64,000 nucleotides of DNA from Silene latifolia (lineage: Eukaryota; Streptophyta; Magnoliopsida; Caryophyllales; Caryophyllaceae). The DNA lies in contig NC_133526.1 of assembly GCF_048544455.1 (NCBI RefSeq), positions 7,518,001-7,582,000 of the forward strand, given 5' to 3'. Made by a program: the position numbers and the translations under genes. This document shows, in pieces, positions 1-11,600 of the stretch (its first letter is position 1; every line of letters starts with the position of its first letter). Under the pieces are notes generated by a model. That model saw only the letters and a program-made list of their open reading frames with translations, was not told where the DNA came from and did no database searches.

Positions 1-222
1 CTTAATAATATGTGTATTGTAGGAAGTTGCTTACCAACAACCCCTTGGTAATAAATTGAAGTTTCGGTGGAAGTGAATTTCCACATTGTGAACCAAACAA
101 TTTTGGGAATTCCCATGAATTTTAGAGAAGGAGTTTAGTTAAGAGTAAGAAATTGTTTGCATTCATTAAAAAAGGCACGGGATCCTTATTTTTAGTCATA
201 AATCTTAATTAAATATGATTGT

Positions 223-964
223 TGATAATTTCCGTTATCGGGCCTGGGCCGCACCCGCATGAAAGAGAGATAGTCCAACTTATAAGTCCAAGAAGGTTTT
301 ATCCCAAAACCAATTGGCAATGGGTGGAGTAAGTCCTTGGTTTATATGATAGACAACTCTCTCCTCTTTTTTCAATGTGGGATACTCACATGTGCCTTTA
401 TCATGGATGAGCTGTATCTTGACACTCCCCCTCACGTGTGAGGTCCATGTTCAAGCAGATTGGATTTTTAAAGTCTTTTGTCCAACTGCAATTTTCTGGC
501 CCAGCTTTTTCTTTTTCATGCCCAGGTCTTTGTTTTAGTTTTTTCGACCATGGGCTCTGATACCATGATAAGTTATGTTATCGAACCTGGGTGCACCCGC
601 ATGAAAGAGAGATAGTCCAACTTATAAGTCCAAAGAGGTTCTATCCCAAAACCAACACAAATTCTCATTATAGACGGACACTATTCGTCTATACGTATAG
701 ACGGATACCATTTTCCCTCACAAAATACCCATTTGCCATAAAATGGGAAGCACATGGGGGTGCCCCCACCTTGTCCCCTCTACCCATTTTATTAGAAGTC
801 TTTACCCGTCTGTTCGCCCCACCCGTCTATACCAAGACCTATTGCAAAACCAATTGGCAATGGGTGGGGTAACTCCTTGGTTTATATGATAGACAACTCT
901 CTCCTCTTTTTCCAATGTGGAATACTCATATGTGCATTTATCATGGGTGAGCTGTATCTTGACA
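223..964 (-). mobile_element. TRIM: miniature LTR retroelement, complete
   Basis: Two copies of a roughly 200 bp terminal repeat lie at 223-424 and 566-964; the second is longer only because it holds a MITE. Read on the minus strand each repeat begins TGTCAAGATAC and ends in TCA. A primer-binding site matching initiator tRNA-Met (TGGTATCAGAGC on the minus strand) abuts the upstream repeat at 554-565. A purine tract (GAGGGGGAG on the minus strand) abuts the downstream repeat just right of 424. The internal part is only about 140 bp and has no coding capacity, as expected for TRIMs, which rely on other elements for proteins. The element is flanked by the 5 bp duplication ATTGT (218-222 and 965-969). 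The repeats differ at a fair number of sites, so it is not very recent. Confidence 0.85.
656..844. mobile_element. MULE-type MITE (CACAAATTCTCATT family), copy 1
   Basis: This 189 bp insertion lies in the upstream terminal repeat of the TRIM and is absent from its sister repeat, which gives an empty-site comparison inside the window. The ends are CACAAATTCTCATTATAGACGG and, inverted, CAATAGG...TATAGACGG. It is flanked by the 9 bp duplication CAAAACCAA (647-655 and 845-853), the length typical of Mutator-like elements. It has no coding capacity. Confidence 0.85.
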
Positions 965-1278
965 ATTGTAATTAAAACTTAAATCATTAATTTTTATATT
1001 TTTTATAATAACAAAAATACAAAATTTGAAAAACTATGCTCCATGAGTAAATGGTGTACTACGGAAATCAACGCAAAAAAAAAGTTCTTAAAGGATGAAA
1101 CCCGGGGATTGTCAGCTCATAGAAATACATCAGATGTGTAGTCATGTAATACAACTAGCTGTAATTTCTGAGTTTTATAATAAAAAAAATAGACTTTTTT
1201 TTAAAATATTATGAGTTTTAGTATAAAGTTTTTAAGTCCGTTCACTTAAATATTAGGTTAAAAAAAAATACAATGTTA
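965..1278. other. AT-rich intergenic stretch
   Basis: No open reading frame, terminal repeat or RNA signal was recognised here. It separates the TRIM from the next MITE. Confidence 0.5.
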
Positions 1279-1702
1279 CGCTCTGTTTGGTAGAATCAGC
1301 TGAGAAAGTAGCTGAAACCTGAAAAGCTAGCTGAAAACTGAAAAGCTAACTAAAACTTGAAAAAGTAACTGATAAGGTAGCTGAAAATTAAGAACTGATA
1401 AGTAGCTGATTATATAAAAAAGTGTTTGGCAAACAAAAAAGATAACCGATTTTGATGAAATGACGTAAAAGGATATGATAATCCTTTAATAGTATGAATT
1501 TAAGGGGTACAAACGGAAAATCAAATCAAAATAGTTACCTGAAATCTCAAATGCTACTCTAGGTAGCATTTCATTTCAGGTAGCTTATTTGGTTATATAA
1601 CTACTTGCTAAACGCTTATAAAAAAATAAGATACCTGAAATTTTGGTCAAATAAACTACTTTGACCAAATCAGGTACCTGAAATGTCTTGCCAAACGTAG
1701 CC
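1279..1702. mobile_element. hAT-like MITE, 'GCTCTGTTTGG' family, copy 1
   Basis: The ends are GCTCTGTTTGGTAG and, at the right, CCAAACGTAGCC, which form short imperfect inverted repeats. The interior is made of inverted and direct copies of a GGTACCTGAAAT-like motif (AGCTGAAA, GGTAGC, TTTCAGGT). Two relatives lie at 28804-29184 and 50205-50402 in the opposite orientation. No clear target-site duplication was found. Confidence 0.6.
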
Positions 1703-2280
1703 TTAAATTATACATATAAATTCAATTAATTGTGAGTTTTATATGCATGTTACTTTTTTATCCGAAAATTAGTCTACATCTTTACTACTCCCTCCATTCA
1801 ACTCCACTTTGCAACATTGCCTTTTACACGGATATTAAGGGTGCTAATAAACAATGATAAAAGTACCATTCAACAAAGTAATTCTGCTTTATTAGGGAAG
1901 AAATCAAGTAAGATTAAGCATATCATTAGTGGGTTAAAACTCCCTCCAAATTGTACTTCTGATTACATTTCCCCATCAAATGTGAGGGAAGTTTAAATAT
2001 TCTAACATTTCCCTCCAAAACCCATCAAATCAGCAACTTGAGTTGCTCCTTTACATAACCTGAGTTCATCATCCATTATTACACATTTCTCTACTTCCTC
2101 TAAATAAAATTACAGTTTCTTTCCTCTAAAAAATTTTACAGATTTCTGGCAACCAAACTTACAGTTTCAGTCCAAAAAGTACAGTTTCAGTCCAAAATTA
2201 CAGTTCAGTTAAAAAATTACAGATTCAGTCCCAAATTACAGTTCAGTAAAATAAAAAAAACTCGAAACATCAGAATTACA

Positions 2281-5200
2281 ATGCCGGGCAAGTGTCTTTC
2301 AGAAGATGGTAGGGAAGAAGTGTGACACCCTCTACTTTAGCGTTAATTAAACACGTAAAATCTACGGAAAAACTGACAGGATATGTTTGTAATTGGTTCA
2401 ACTAGACAAAACCTGTAATTTTTAAAATTTTCCTAAACCATTCACAAACATCTCCAACTTAAGAGTGCCAAAAACCTGCAAAAGCTAATAAACTAATTTA
2501 CATAACTATGCTAAAGACAACGAATTATAGTGATACAACCCAAAGAAAAAGAGGGAGACATATGTCCCTTCAAAATATATACAAAACCAAAAGTCTAAAG
2601 GTTTACTATAAAAATAGCCAAACTAGGTCCAAGGTTCTTTTGCTCACTAGCTCGTCCGTGTACCCCAACTAAGCATCATCAACCTGTCAATCGCATTTTA
2701 TACAAACACGAAAGCCACAATTCAGTGGGGAGTAACTTCGAGTCCTCCCAGCCACGAAATGTCATATTTAATGTAACATGTAGTGTAACATGTAAACAAT
2801 ATGATAAACAATGTAACTAACAAGTATTCTAACCTATGAATACTAAAATCGACCAAATTAAACTATCATGTGAGACATATAACAAGCAGTAATCCAAACT
2901 TTATCAATTGTAACCGGCTTACATCTCACCTATTACAATTCATAAAATCACCATACAAGAAAGGGCAATATATCAAAGACAGGCATAAGTTCTTAGTCCC
3001 GTCAATAGTCACTCTTTAACTCGAGTCTATACCACGAGGTAGGGAAGGTAATCGAACCGGTATCTTGGCTCAGAGGTTCTATCAAAACATGGCCAAGACA
3101 CAACACAACCCTAGCCTAAAATCACAAGAGACCTAGACATGCGGATACACACCACCGCACCCAAGACCCACAATTTTTCTAAAACAAAGTGAGTACCCTA
3201 AGGAGTCCACCAAAGGGTTGGCTAGTACTTAAGCTGATCACTTACTATCAAAATAAGTAACGAGGTCATGCCCCAACTTGGATATAATCCCACCAAGTCA
3301 GGCACACAAAGGCTATTAAGCAGTGAACATATACTCGTCAAAGATTATAAAGACCTATCTATGACAAACACAACAACCTGCAAGAAGTATTCAATACCAA
3401 TTCTAGCAATATTAAGAATATTAAAGGCTTCAGGGAATCTAGGGCCGTTTCTACAATATAAGAAACTATTAAATTCAACCAACTATACATGTGAACTAAA
3501 AACTTGATAAATGGCCTAAAACAAGAAAAAGGCCGATTATCCAATTCATATAAAATTTCATCCAACCGAATTTTTACCCGCAACCCCAATCCTGCGACAG
3601 GTACGGGTTAAATTGCGGCTGACCAATCACTCAATCAATCGACATCGAATCGATCAAAGGGACTAAGACTCGCCGGCACAATCATCAAAACATTACAATT
3701 ATCGCTATAAAATTCATTTTGAGCCTAATCATTACAATTTCATTTTATAATCTACCCTAACATGTGCAACTACCAATATAAACATAATTTTTACCATTAA
3801 CATAATTTTTACTACTAATATGATTCAATTCAAAAGTGTACTCATATGTAACTTATACTAACTATAACATTAATGAACCCGAAATGACAAATATTGCATG
3901 AAAAACCGTGAAACAAGCAACGGGCTGACCCGGCCAGGCTGTGGGCCTCGCCGTGGGCCTGCACGGGCTCTGCCGGCTGCCGCCGCCATCCCCAATCCTC
4001 CATTTTTCCGTTTTTGTTCATTTTAATTCCGTTTTAAGCATTACTTAATCGTTCCCATTCCATTTCTATACTAATATGAGTACTAAAACTAACAAAAGAC
4101 ATGCATGCAACCCATTTTATCATGTGAAAATTAACTACTCAAACAAAAATCACAAAAACATACAAAAAGCAAGGAATGTGACGATTATTCGTCGAGTAAC
4201 TCGAAATATGTTACCTTAAGCTAGAAAATGAGCAATTAGCACCTTGAATACCAAACCCTAATATACACTAGCCACTATCTTCAACAATATACGAGTCCCC
4301 AAACTCGTCTTCCAAATCTTCACCTAAATAAACAATAAAAACACAATAATAAGTATAAATACCGAAATTATGCCAAAATCGTCTTAAAACAACTTCAAGA
4401 AAACTGAAATTAAAATATACCAGGAGGTAGATCTCGAAGAGAGGATTCCGAAAATATAAATTATGTGAAAATCCGACAAGAAATGAGGAAGTTATGGTGA
4501 AAACTAGCTTGAAATTGTATAAAAATGGTGTTTTTGGTTTTTTTGGGAATTATTTAGAACATAAGGAAGATGAAGTTAGGTGAGAAAATCAGAAAAAGGA
4601 AGGAAGGGGGAAGGGTGCCGCGGGAAAGGGAGAGGAAAAGAGGAAGGGAGCGGGTTTTAGTCGGGATTTTACGAGTCGGTTTTGTCTCGTTTCGATAATA
4701 ATTAGAACCGCTTGTCAAATGTAAATTCCGACAAGACCAAAGTTCTTAAACACGAGATTACAAGAAAATTGAATACTCATATGACCCATTTCCAAAATCG
4801 TTTGCCCAATTTTCAATAGAGTTGTCATTTTTCCCCGAAATGCCCTTATTTCGAAATAAAAGTTTTTACACGGTTAAAACTATTTTTAAACATTTCGAAA
4901 CTATCAAAATAAATACTTTTCTTCAAAATATAATAAAATTATATTTCTTTGAATTATTATTACTTCAAATACATTAATATCAAATTTTACTTGATTAATA
5001 AATTACTTTCGCAAAATAATAACGGTCCAAAATTACGGGGCGTTACAAGAAGTGGCGATTTACTTGCTCCAGCAGTCGGAAGAAGGAAAACTGTCTCATG
5101 GTGCATTCAAGGCAGCAGCTGTCAGGTTTGGAGTAAAGGAAAGAACAATTTCTGATATATGGAAGCTTGCAAAAACACCAAGAATAGTTGGTCAAAAGTT

Positions 5201-5340
5201 AGATGTAAAAAGCAAAAGAATTGGCAACAAGAATAGGAAGCGTATACTACCTGACCTAGAGCTCATAAAATCATTAGAATGGGAAAAAAGAGACACCATG
5301 GAAAGGGTCTCAAAAAACACTGGAGTTTCAGTTTTAGAAA
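2281..5340 (+). pseudogene. mariner transposase N-terminal part, split by a solo LTR
   Basis: An ATG at 2281 starts a frame that runs to the LTR insertion at 2320 and resumes in phase after it at 5053. Together these encode the N-terminal DNA-binding segment of a plant mariner transposase: KLSHGAFKAAAVRFGV, then KERTISDIWKLAK, then RKRILPDLELIKSLEW and RDTMERVSKNTGVS. This matches the paired helix-turn-helix layout of plant MLE transposases. The similarity stops at about 5335 and the DDD catalytic domain is missing, so the gene cannot make an active enzyme. The 5 bp duplication AGAAG flanks the LTR within the coding sequence. Confidence 0.75.
2321..5047. mobile_element. solo LTR of an LTR retrotransposon (probably Ty3/gypsy)
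   Basis: This 2727 bp stretch begins TGTGACACCC and ends GGGGCGTTACA, a short inverted pair typical of many plant Ty3/gypsy LTRs. It is flanked by AGAAG (2316-2320 and 5048-5052). It has no primer site, polypurine tract or coding domain, so it is best read as a solo LTR left after recombination between the two LTRs of a full element. It sits inside the mariner transposase and is therefore younger than the mariner copy. Lineage is not certain. Confidence 0.75.
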
Positions 5341-5349
5341 AATACCAAA

Positions 5350-5772
5350 CTAATTTGAGTTTTTACTTTGCTTGTCCATGAATCTCTGTACATAGGCGTT
5401 AAACTTCTTTGACCCTGGTGATGCAGGTTTAGATTTACCTCGCTCAGCCTCGGAATCCGCCAGCCATCTCTTCACAGACGCAGTGTATAATGATTTTGGT
5501 GATTCCATTTCAGTCACCAGATTATCAGAAGGAGAGACATCTGATTCAGGGGTTTTGGGTACATAAGAAGATGTAGCATCGTCGAACTCGGTTTCAGGGA
5601 TTTCAGTCCCCAAATCAGATGGATCTAAGGAGTCAGGTACAACCCTGATTTGAGGTGGCGATGATGGTGCAGATGAGTCGTCTCCTTCTTCATCTTCCGA
5701 GGACCGAAGCATATACCAGTCAAGGACGCACTGAAGACACTCCTTCCCACAGTTTGCATGTGGAGGAGCCAT
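5350..5772 (-). CDS. unrecognised 140-residue acidic ORF inside the mariner body
   Basis: An antisense frame can start at MAPPHANCGKEC (ATG at 5772) and ends at 5350. The frame also stays open upstream to 5934 through a low-complexity stretch. The protein is rich in Ser, Pro, Asp and Glu (SSEDEEGDDSSAPSSPP) with a basic C-terminal part (VKRWLADSEAERGKSKP, then FNAYVQRFMDKQSK). I recognise no family. It occupies the place where the mariner catalytic domain should be, which would fit a captured host-gene fragment or filler sequence. No splice sites or promoter are evident. It could be non-genic. Confidence 0.3.
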   Translation of the reverse strand: MAPPHANCGKECLQCVLDWYMLRSSEDEEGDDSSAPSSPPQIRVVPDSLDPSDLGTEIPETEFDDATSSYVPKTPESDVSPSDNLVTEMESPKSLYTASVKRWLADSEAERGKSKPASPGSKKFNAYVQRFMDKQSKNSN

Positions 5773-6943
5773 GAAGATGAAGAAAGGCGATGATGGTGCA
5801 GATGAAGAATAGTGAAGATGAAGAAAGGGGACGATTTTTTTGGATAGATCTAGAGTGAAGACGAAGACAACAAAGAAATGGAGAGTATCAGAGAAGATTA
5901 TGACGACAATAGCAGATTCTGAGGAGGGTTTCAAGTAAGATTAGAGGAGAATATCAGAGAAATGAGGGTTTCATAGAATTTTCTGGAGATTTAGAGAGAG
6001 AGAGAGAGAAGAGGCGATAAGGTTTGAGGAACTAAATGGGTGAGGAAGTGAGTGGTTGAGGGAGATTAGGGTTTGTGTAGGAGAATATTCTAGAGCTCCT
6101 CATAAATTGGGTTGGTTGGGAAGATGGTGTTCAGAATTTCAAACGGATTGGGGGGGGGGGGAAATTGGGTTGGGCCGTTTTTTTTGGAGGGAAAGATTAG
6201 TGGGTTGGGGTGGGATAATAAGTTTGGGTGGGTTAGTTAGATGTTTAGGGTGGGTTTCTATGGTAGATTAAGGTGGGACATCAACACTACTACAGATACA
6301 GGCTATAACAACGGTCAAAAACCGTTGTTATATAAAAAAGCGGACGTTGTTAAAGCGTCCGTTGTAGAAGGTTTTAACAACGGTTGGTTTACTTAAGGAA
6401 ACCGTTGTTAAAACTATTAACCACGGTTTTATGTATAAAAACCCGTTGTGGAAAGTGTGACTCAATTTTGGGGGGAAAGTTATAACAACGGGTTGTAATA
6501 TACAAAACCGTTGTTATAACTAAAGACAACGGGTTGTTTTAAAATAACCGTTGTTGTTTGTTCTTAAAAAATAAAAAAAATAAAAATTAAATATTACTAG
6601 ATGCATGCATAATTACGGCCTGTTAGAATTCCAATGCATGCATTATTACCGACATTCACTTTGTATATATGAACGGATAATATGGAATGAGAAGGTTAGT
6701 AATATGATTTGAAGCAAGACATTATTGAGAGAGATGATGATGATTATGGCACAACTTCCTAACATATATATTAATTAAAAAGCAATTAACTCAACCCACA
6801 CATTGCTTAGTATAAATACATTGCATATCTCAACTAACATTTCCATTATCTCATATATTCATCTCCAAACTCTAACTGTTAAAACAAACTCTACTTAATC
6901 TTTCAAATCAAACTCAAAAAACTCTAAGAAAATGAATGATTTC

Positions 6944-7920
6944 TGTTGGGGTTGGTGTCCTTAACAGTTAGTGCAAGGACTTATAAACCTCTAAAAGGAT
7001 CAAAGGGCATACTTTGGTATTATTATCAGTTGATCCACGTTTATCAATAACGGTTGGCTTGCTAGATAAGTTTGACGTTATTGTCATACAGATGGCGGTG
7101 ATCAACTGGTCCCTAAAAGTCACACCTATAGGATACGTTCGAGAGACGTGACAAGATGGAAATACCTTGTCATGTAGATGCCAAAATTGACTAACCAGTT
7201 AGTCCGAGTTATTTGACTAGTAATTAGTCAAATATGTGATGTTGAGATATTATATTTAATACGGATTAAATATCATGGGCTAAGGCGAATTAACCAGTTA
7301 ATTCGTAAAATTAAATATAAGCAATTTATATTTAATTAAATGTATATTGAATGTAATTATACAATACTGTTTTGTCGGACACGTATTAATAATTCAGCTA
7401 ACCCGTATTATTAGCTGATGCCTTAATTTTCGATAACCGATAACAGTTTATGATCAGACCGTGTCATATGCATTTAGGATTTCGGGTTGTACCATGAGTT
7501 AGAAATGAGAGAAAGTGGAAAGCCCACTCTCCCTATTGAGAGCTCACGGCCGAGCCATACAAAGAGGGAGTCTCTCCTCTTTGTAACCTGATTATTCTTT
7601 CACAAAAGAAATTAGGGTTTCGAGAACAGTGCCTCTCGAAATTCGGATCTCTCATCCAGTGAAAAACTCACATCAGTTCTCCCAATATTGCAAGGCAATC
7701 GGAGAACACTGTTCTAGCACAAGGGCATATCTCGGACAAGGTCTTGGGTGCAACAATTAGGAGGGAATCTGGTTTGATTTCTGTTCTTTACGCCATTCAT
7801 CAAGGACCCGAGGTTGATTTCTTGTTCCTTATCGTTTTTATGTTTTATGACTATATTCACATGTATATTTTACGTTATAGTCCTACAATTAAAGGGGTAG
7901 TATACGGATATTAACCCACA
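6944..7920 (+). repeat. 5' LTR of the Ty1/copia element
   Basis: The repeat runs from TGTTGGGGTT to TTAACCCACA and is almost identical to 14857-15835. It is directly followed by the tRNA-Met primer site. Confidence 0.92.
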
Positions 7921-7922
7921 AG

Positions 7923-7934
7923 TGGTATCAGAGC
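7923..7934 (+). other. primer-binding site, initiator tRNA-Met
   Basis: TGGTATCAGAGC begins two bases after the 5' LTR. This is the standard primer site of plant Ty1/copia elements. Confidence 0.9.
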
Positions 7935-8354
7935 GAGGCCACGTAAATTTTTCCATGTGTTTTTCATAAAACGATTTTGAAACGGTTGTGTTTGTCTCGA
8001 AATCCGTGCCTTGTATACACGGATGTTGCGTTTTTGCTTTAAAACCGTGAGGCAGCAGTTTTTTAATCACGAAATTCTTTTTGTGTTGCTGCGTTTTTCC
8101 TTTGTCTCGAAAACCGTGTCCAGTTTACACGGCTAAAAATTTTTTTTGAAACCGTGACATGTCTTACACGGTTCATTCATCTTGTTTATCAATTTGTTTT
8201 ATGCATATTGTTGTTTTATACGGAGATTATAACAATATGTCAAGTTTTGTCAAATTGTTAAATTGTTTTCAATCAGTTTTGATCAAAATAGCTTTTGTTT
8301 TGTCTCGCCAAAACTGTTTCACGAGGGTTTTGAAGTTTTCAGAGGTTTTTGCAC

Positions 8355-8624
8355 TCGATCGACCAAGTTTTTAATCGATCGAGTGGTTTTTCTGACAAGT
8401 TTTTGCTCGATCGAGTCCTTGTTGTACTCGATCGACCGCTTTAAAACCCCATCGCTCGATCGAGGAGTCCTCGTACTCGATCGAGCAAGATTGATATAAG
8501 TCCTCGATCGACCACCATCCTGCGATCGAGTACCTCTGATTAGCATACCTCTCGATCGACTTGCATCCGATCGATCGAGCCCTCCCCGTCCCTCGATCGA
8601 GCACTTATGTCCCTGGATCGAGGG
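8355..8624. repeat. array of palindromic TCGATCGA motifs in the Ty1/copia leader
   Basis: Ten exact TCGATCGA octamers start at 8355, 8375, 8407, 8428, 8456, 8477, 8504, 8552, 8571 and 8593, with two near-copies at 8522 and about 8614. Spacing alternates between roughly 20 and 30 bases, so a unit of about 50 bases with two motifs is repeated about five or six times. The array lies in the untranslated leader between the primer site and gag. Its role is unknown. Confidence 0.9.
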
Positions 8625-11600
8625 ATTTCGTCTTTGACAGCTTTGAAAATTTGTTTCTTTTGATTTAAATTTTCTTTTGGCTTCAATATGTACTTTATAC
8701 GGATATAGTACACTCGCTATGATTGTGAAACGGTTCACACACGTACCATTAAGTTATTTTAAAGCGTTTTTAAAGTAACGGATTATAATGGATTAAAATT
8801 AAATGATAGAAGCGGTTTTATCACATGAATTTTGATCATTAAAAGGTGGTTTGGATAAATTTAACATAATTACGGAATTATGTCACGAATGAATTTGTTT
8901 TTAGTTGATGCATTTATTTATCGTTTTGTTGAATGCCTTGAATGCCTTTTATTACGTATTTATTTATTTTGCAAACGGTTGTAACTTAGTGTGGCCTTAG
9001 TAGAACGTGTTACCGTAATGATGGAACACGGTCTTGGTTGTATTTTGAGATCTCGTATCTCCGTTTTGGTTTTTTCACTTGTAATTACAGTTTTTATTAG
9101 AATGTAATTAGGTTTATATTTTGTAATTTTAATTGTAATTTTTGAGAAGACCAAAGACGGAGACCAGATGCTCACTCCCGCTACATGGATCAAGATGGAA
9201 CAACAAAACAAGCTTCTTGGGTCCAACGGTGGATTCCAAAGTTGTATTTTGTTCTTTTTATTAGGATAGGCCACACTAGGAATTTATTTACGTATTGCAT
9301 TCTTTTATTTATTTTTCGCAACGATAATTTGCATCATATTCCGCCTAAAAACCAAACCACCTAATAATTGCATGAAAACTGACACATATAGAGGTCACGA
9401 GTTAGTTTTCCTTGACATTCGCATGTCACACGTTTTTTTTTTAAAGCCATCATCCAAATAAATTCATTCACGACAAACGCTAGTTATTCGTTCACTTAAA
9501 ATGAATTATAATTTTGTTGATGGGATCTTCCTCGTATAAACCAAAATTGAGAACAGTCTTTATAGGTCAAACTCCAATGACTCCCTTCTTCGTCGGTAGG
9601 CATAATATGACCCCTTCTACGTCGGGTAAGTTGGAACCGATTGACCTATTTTATCTCAACACTGTGGTCACTCGTACGATCCTGTGATCATGGTGGACTA
9701 TAGATAGGATTCACGGAAATCTATCGACCAAGAGTTCTTCCGGAAGAATTAGCTAAACAGTTGGCTTATCAATTTACAGAAATTGAGTCTTGGGATCACT
9801 TGTATCATTCTTGAGGGAGATCAATTATGCAAGTGCAAGAGTCTACATGTTTAAAATGAATTTTAAAATAGACTTAAATCACCTCGATGAGTTGCTTATT
9901 TCGTTTTGTTTTTCTTTCTTTTTCAGTGTAGATCACGTTTTTAAACTGCTAAACAACGAATGGCTGGTTCTACTGATAACCCAATGCCAAGTGCCACATT
10001 GGACCGTGAGTCCTGGCTTAGGATCTTCATGAATCGGATGAATCGGTCTACTCGATCAAGAATGATGGATCCAACTTCGCGGATCGGGAGGCGGCATTAC
10101 GGAATGCTTGCCGCTGGCGGCGACGGAAGCTCAAATATCTCTTGGAGCCCATCCCGCAAACCCGGTCCCACGGCTAGAGCTGCTGAAGTCACCAAGTTTA
10201 ATGATTTATGTATGGAAGCGGGTGCGATTAAAAACGTACTCATTTTTGCAATGGAACCCAATTTGCATAAACGCTTCATAGCCCATGGTGCAAACAAGAT
10301 TTTCACCACGCTCACCAAGGAATTCTCGAAAGCACCGAGAATCGTGACCTATGAGCATACCACTCGCTTCTTTGATGCGAGACTCGAAAGGGCCAACCGG
10401 TTAGCCCACACATTCTCGATGATTGAGAATGTCGAGAAACTGAGACCTTTAATTGTAACATCAGCGAGAACATTGTTATCGATCGCATACTTCACTCACT
10501 CCACGATGGTTATTCGCAATTTAGAGCGAATTACTATATGAATGATTTGAAGAAAACTCCCCATGAACTCGCACTCCTTCTCGTACAGACCAGAAGGACA
10601 TGAAGTCCAGTGGGAGCATGAAACAGGATGTTCTCGTTGTGTCGAATAAAGGGAAGGGTAAGGGCAAAGCTCGAGCAAACCTAGCGAGTAGGTAAGGCGA
10701 AGTTCAAGAAGTCGGGTTCGGGTAAGAGTGGGCCTGGTGAGTCGAGCACCTCATCAGGCGTGACAAAGAGCAAGAATGAAAACATGGAATGCCATCATTG
10801 CCACAATCTTGGGCATTGGAGACGCACATGTCCTGTTTATCATGAGGACTTAAAGGCAGGTCGTGTTAAACCCGTTGGTATGTCTTCCTCTTCTTCTACT
10901 TTTATTCATATGATTGAGATTAACCACGCAAGTTACTGGAACTTGGGTACTTGATACTTGGTTGTGGTTCTCATCTGTGTAAATCATGTGCGGGGGCTCC
11001 GAAACATCGAACCCCTCGTAAAGGGTGAGGTGGACCTGCGTGTTGGGAATGGAGCAAGAGTAGCTGCCATCTCCAAGGGGACATATGTGATCCAGCTTCC
11101 TAGCGGATTCGAGTTGTCATTATATGACTGTTATTATGTTCCTAGTCTTTCGAAAAACATTATTTCGGTTTACGCACTTGATAAACTTGGTTTTTCATTT
11201 GTAATAGAAAATAATTCTTGCATTTTCTCATTACACGATATGATTTACTGGCAAGGCGAGTCTCCATGAACGGAATTTATGTTTTAGATCCGACCACGGA
11301 AATATTACACGTAATGAATAAAAAGTTAAAGGTTGGTGACAAAGATCAAACGTATCTATGGTGGCACTCGCTGCCGTATGGGACACATCTATGAGAAACG
11401 CGTAAAACACTCATCAAACATGGAGCTATCTCGGCCTTTGATTTTCAATCATTTGGCACGTGTGAATCATGTCTCATCGGTAAGATGACTCGTATTTCCT
11501 TCAAAGGTGTTGGAATGCGCGCTGCTGACCTATTAGGACTCATACACACGGATGTATGTGGTCCTATGTCAATCACCGCACGAGAAGGCTATAGGTATTT

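Noticed and set aside
591-872. 93-residue frame near the left end
   Set aside because: It runs across a TRIM repeat and the MITE inside it and has no protein-like features.
8355-8624. Regularly spaced repeats resembling a CRISPR array
   Set aside because: The repeats are only 8 bases, palindromic, and lie in a plant retroelement leader; no cas context exists and spacers are not unique protospacer-like segments.
8319-8738. 139-residue antisense frame with repeated Arg-Ser-Ile-Asp segments
   Set aside because: It is the translation of the TCGATCGA array in the untranslated leader.
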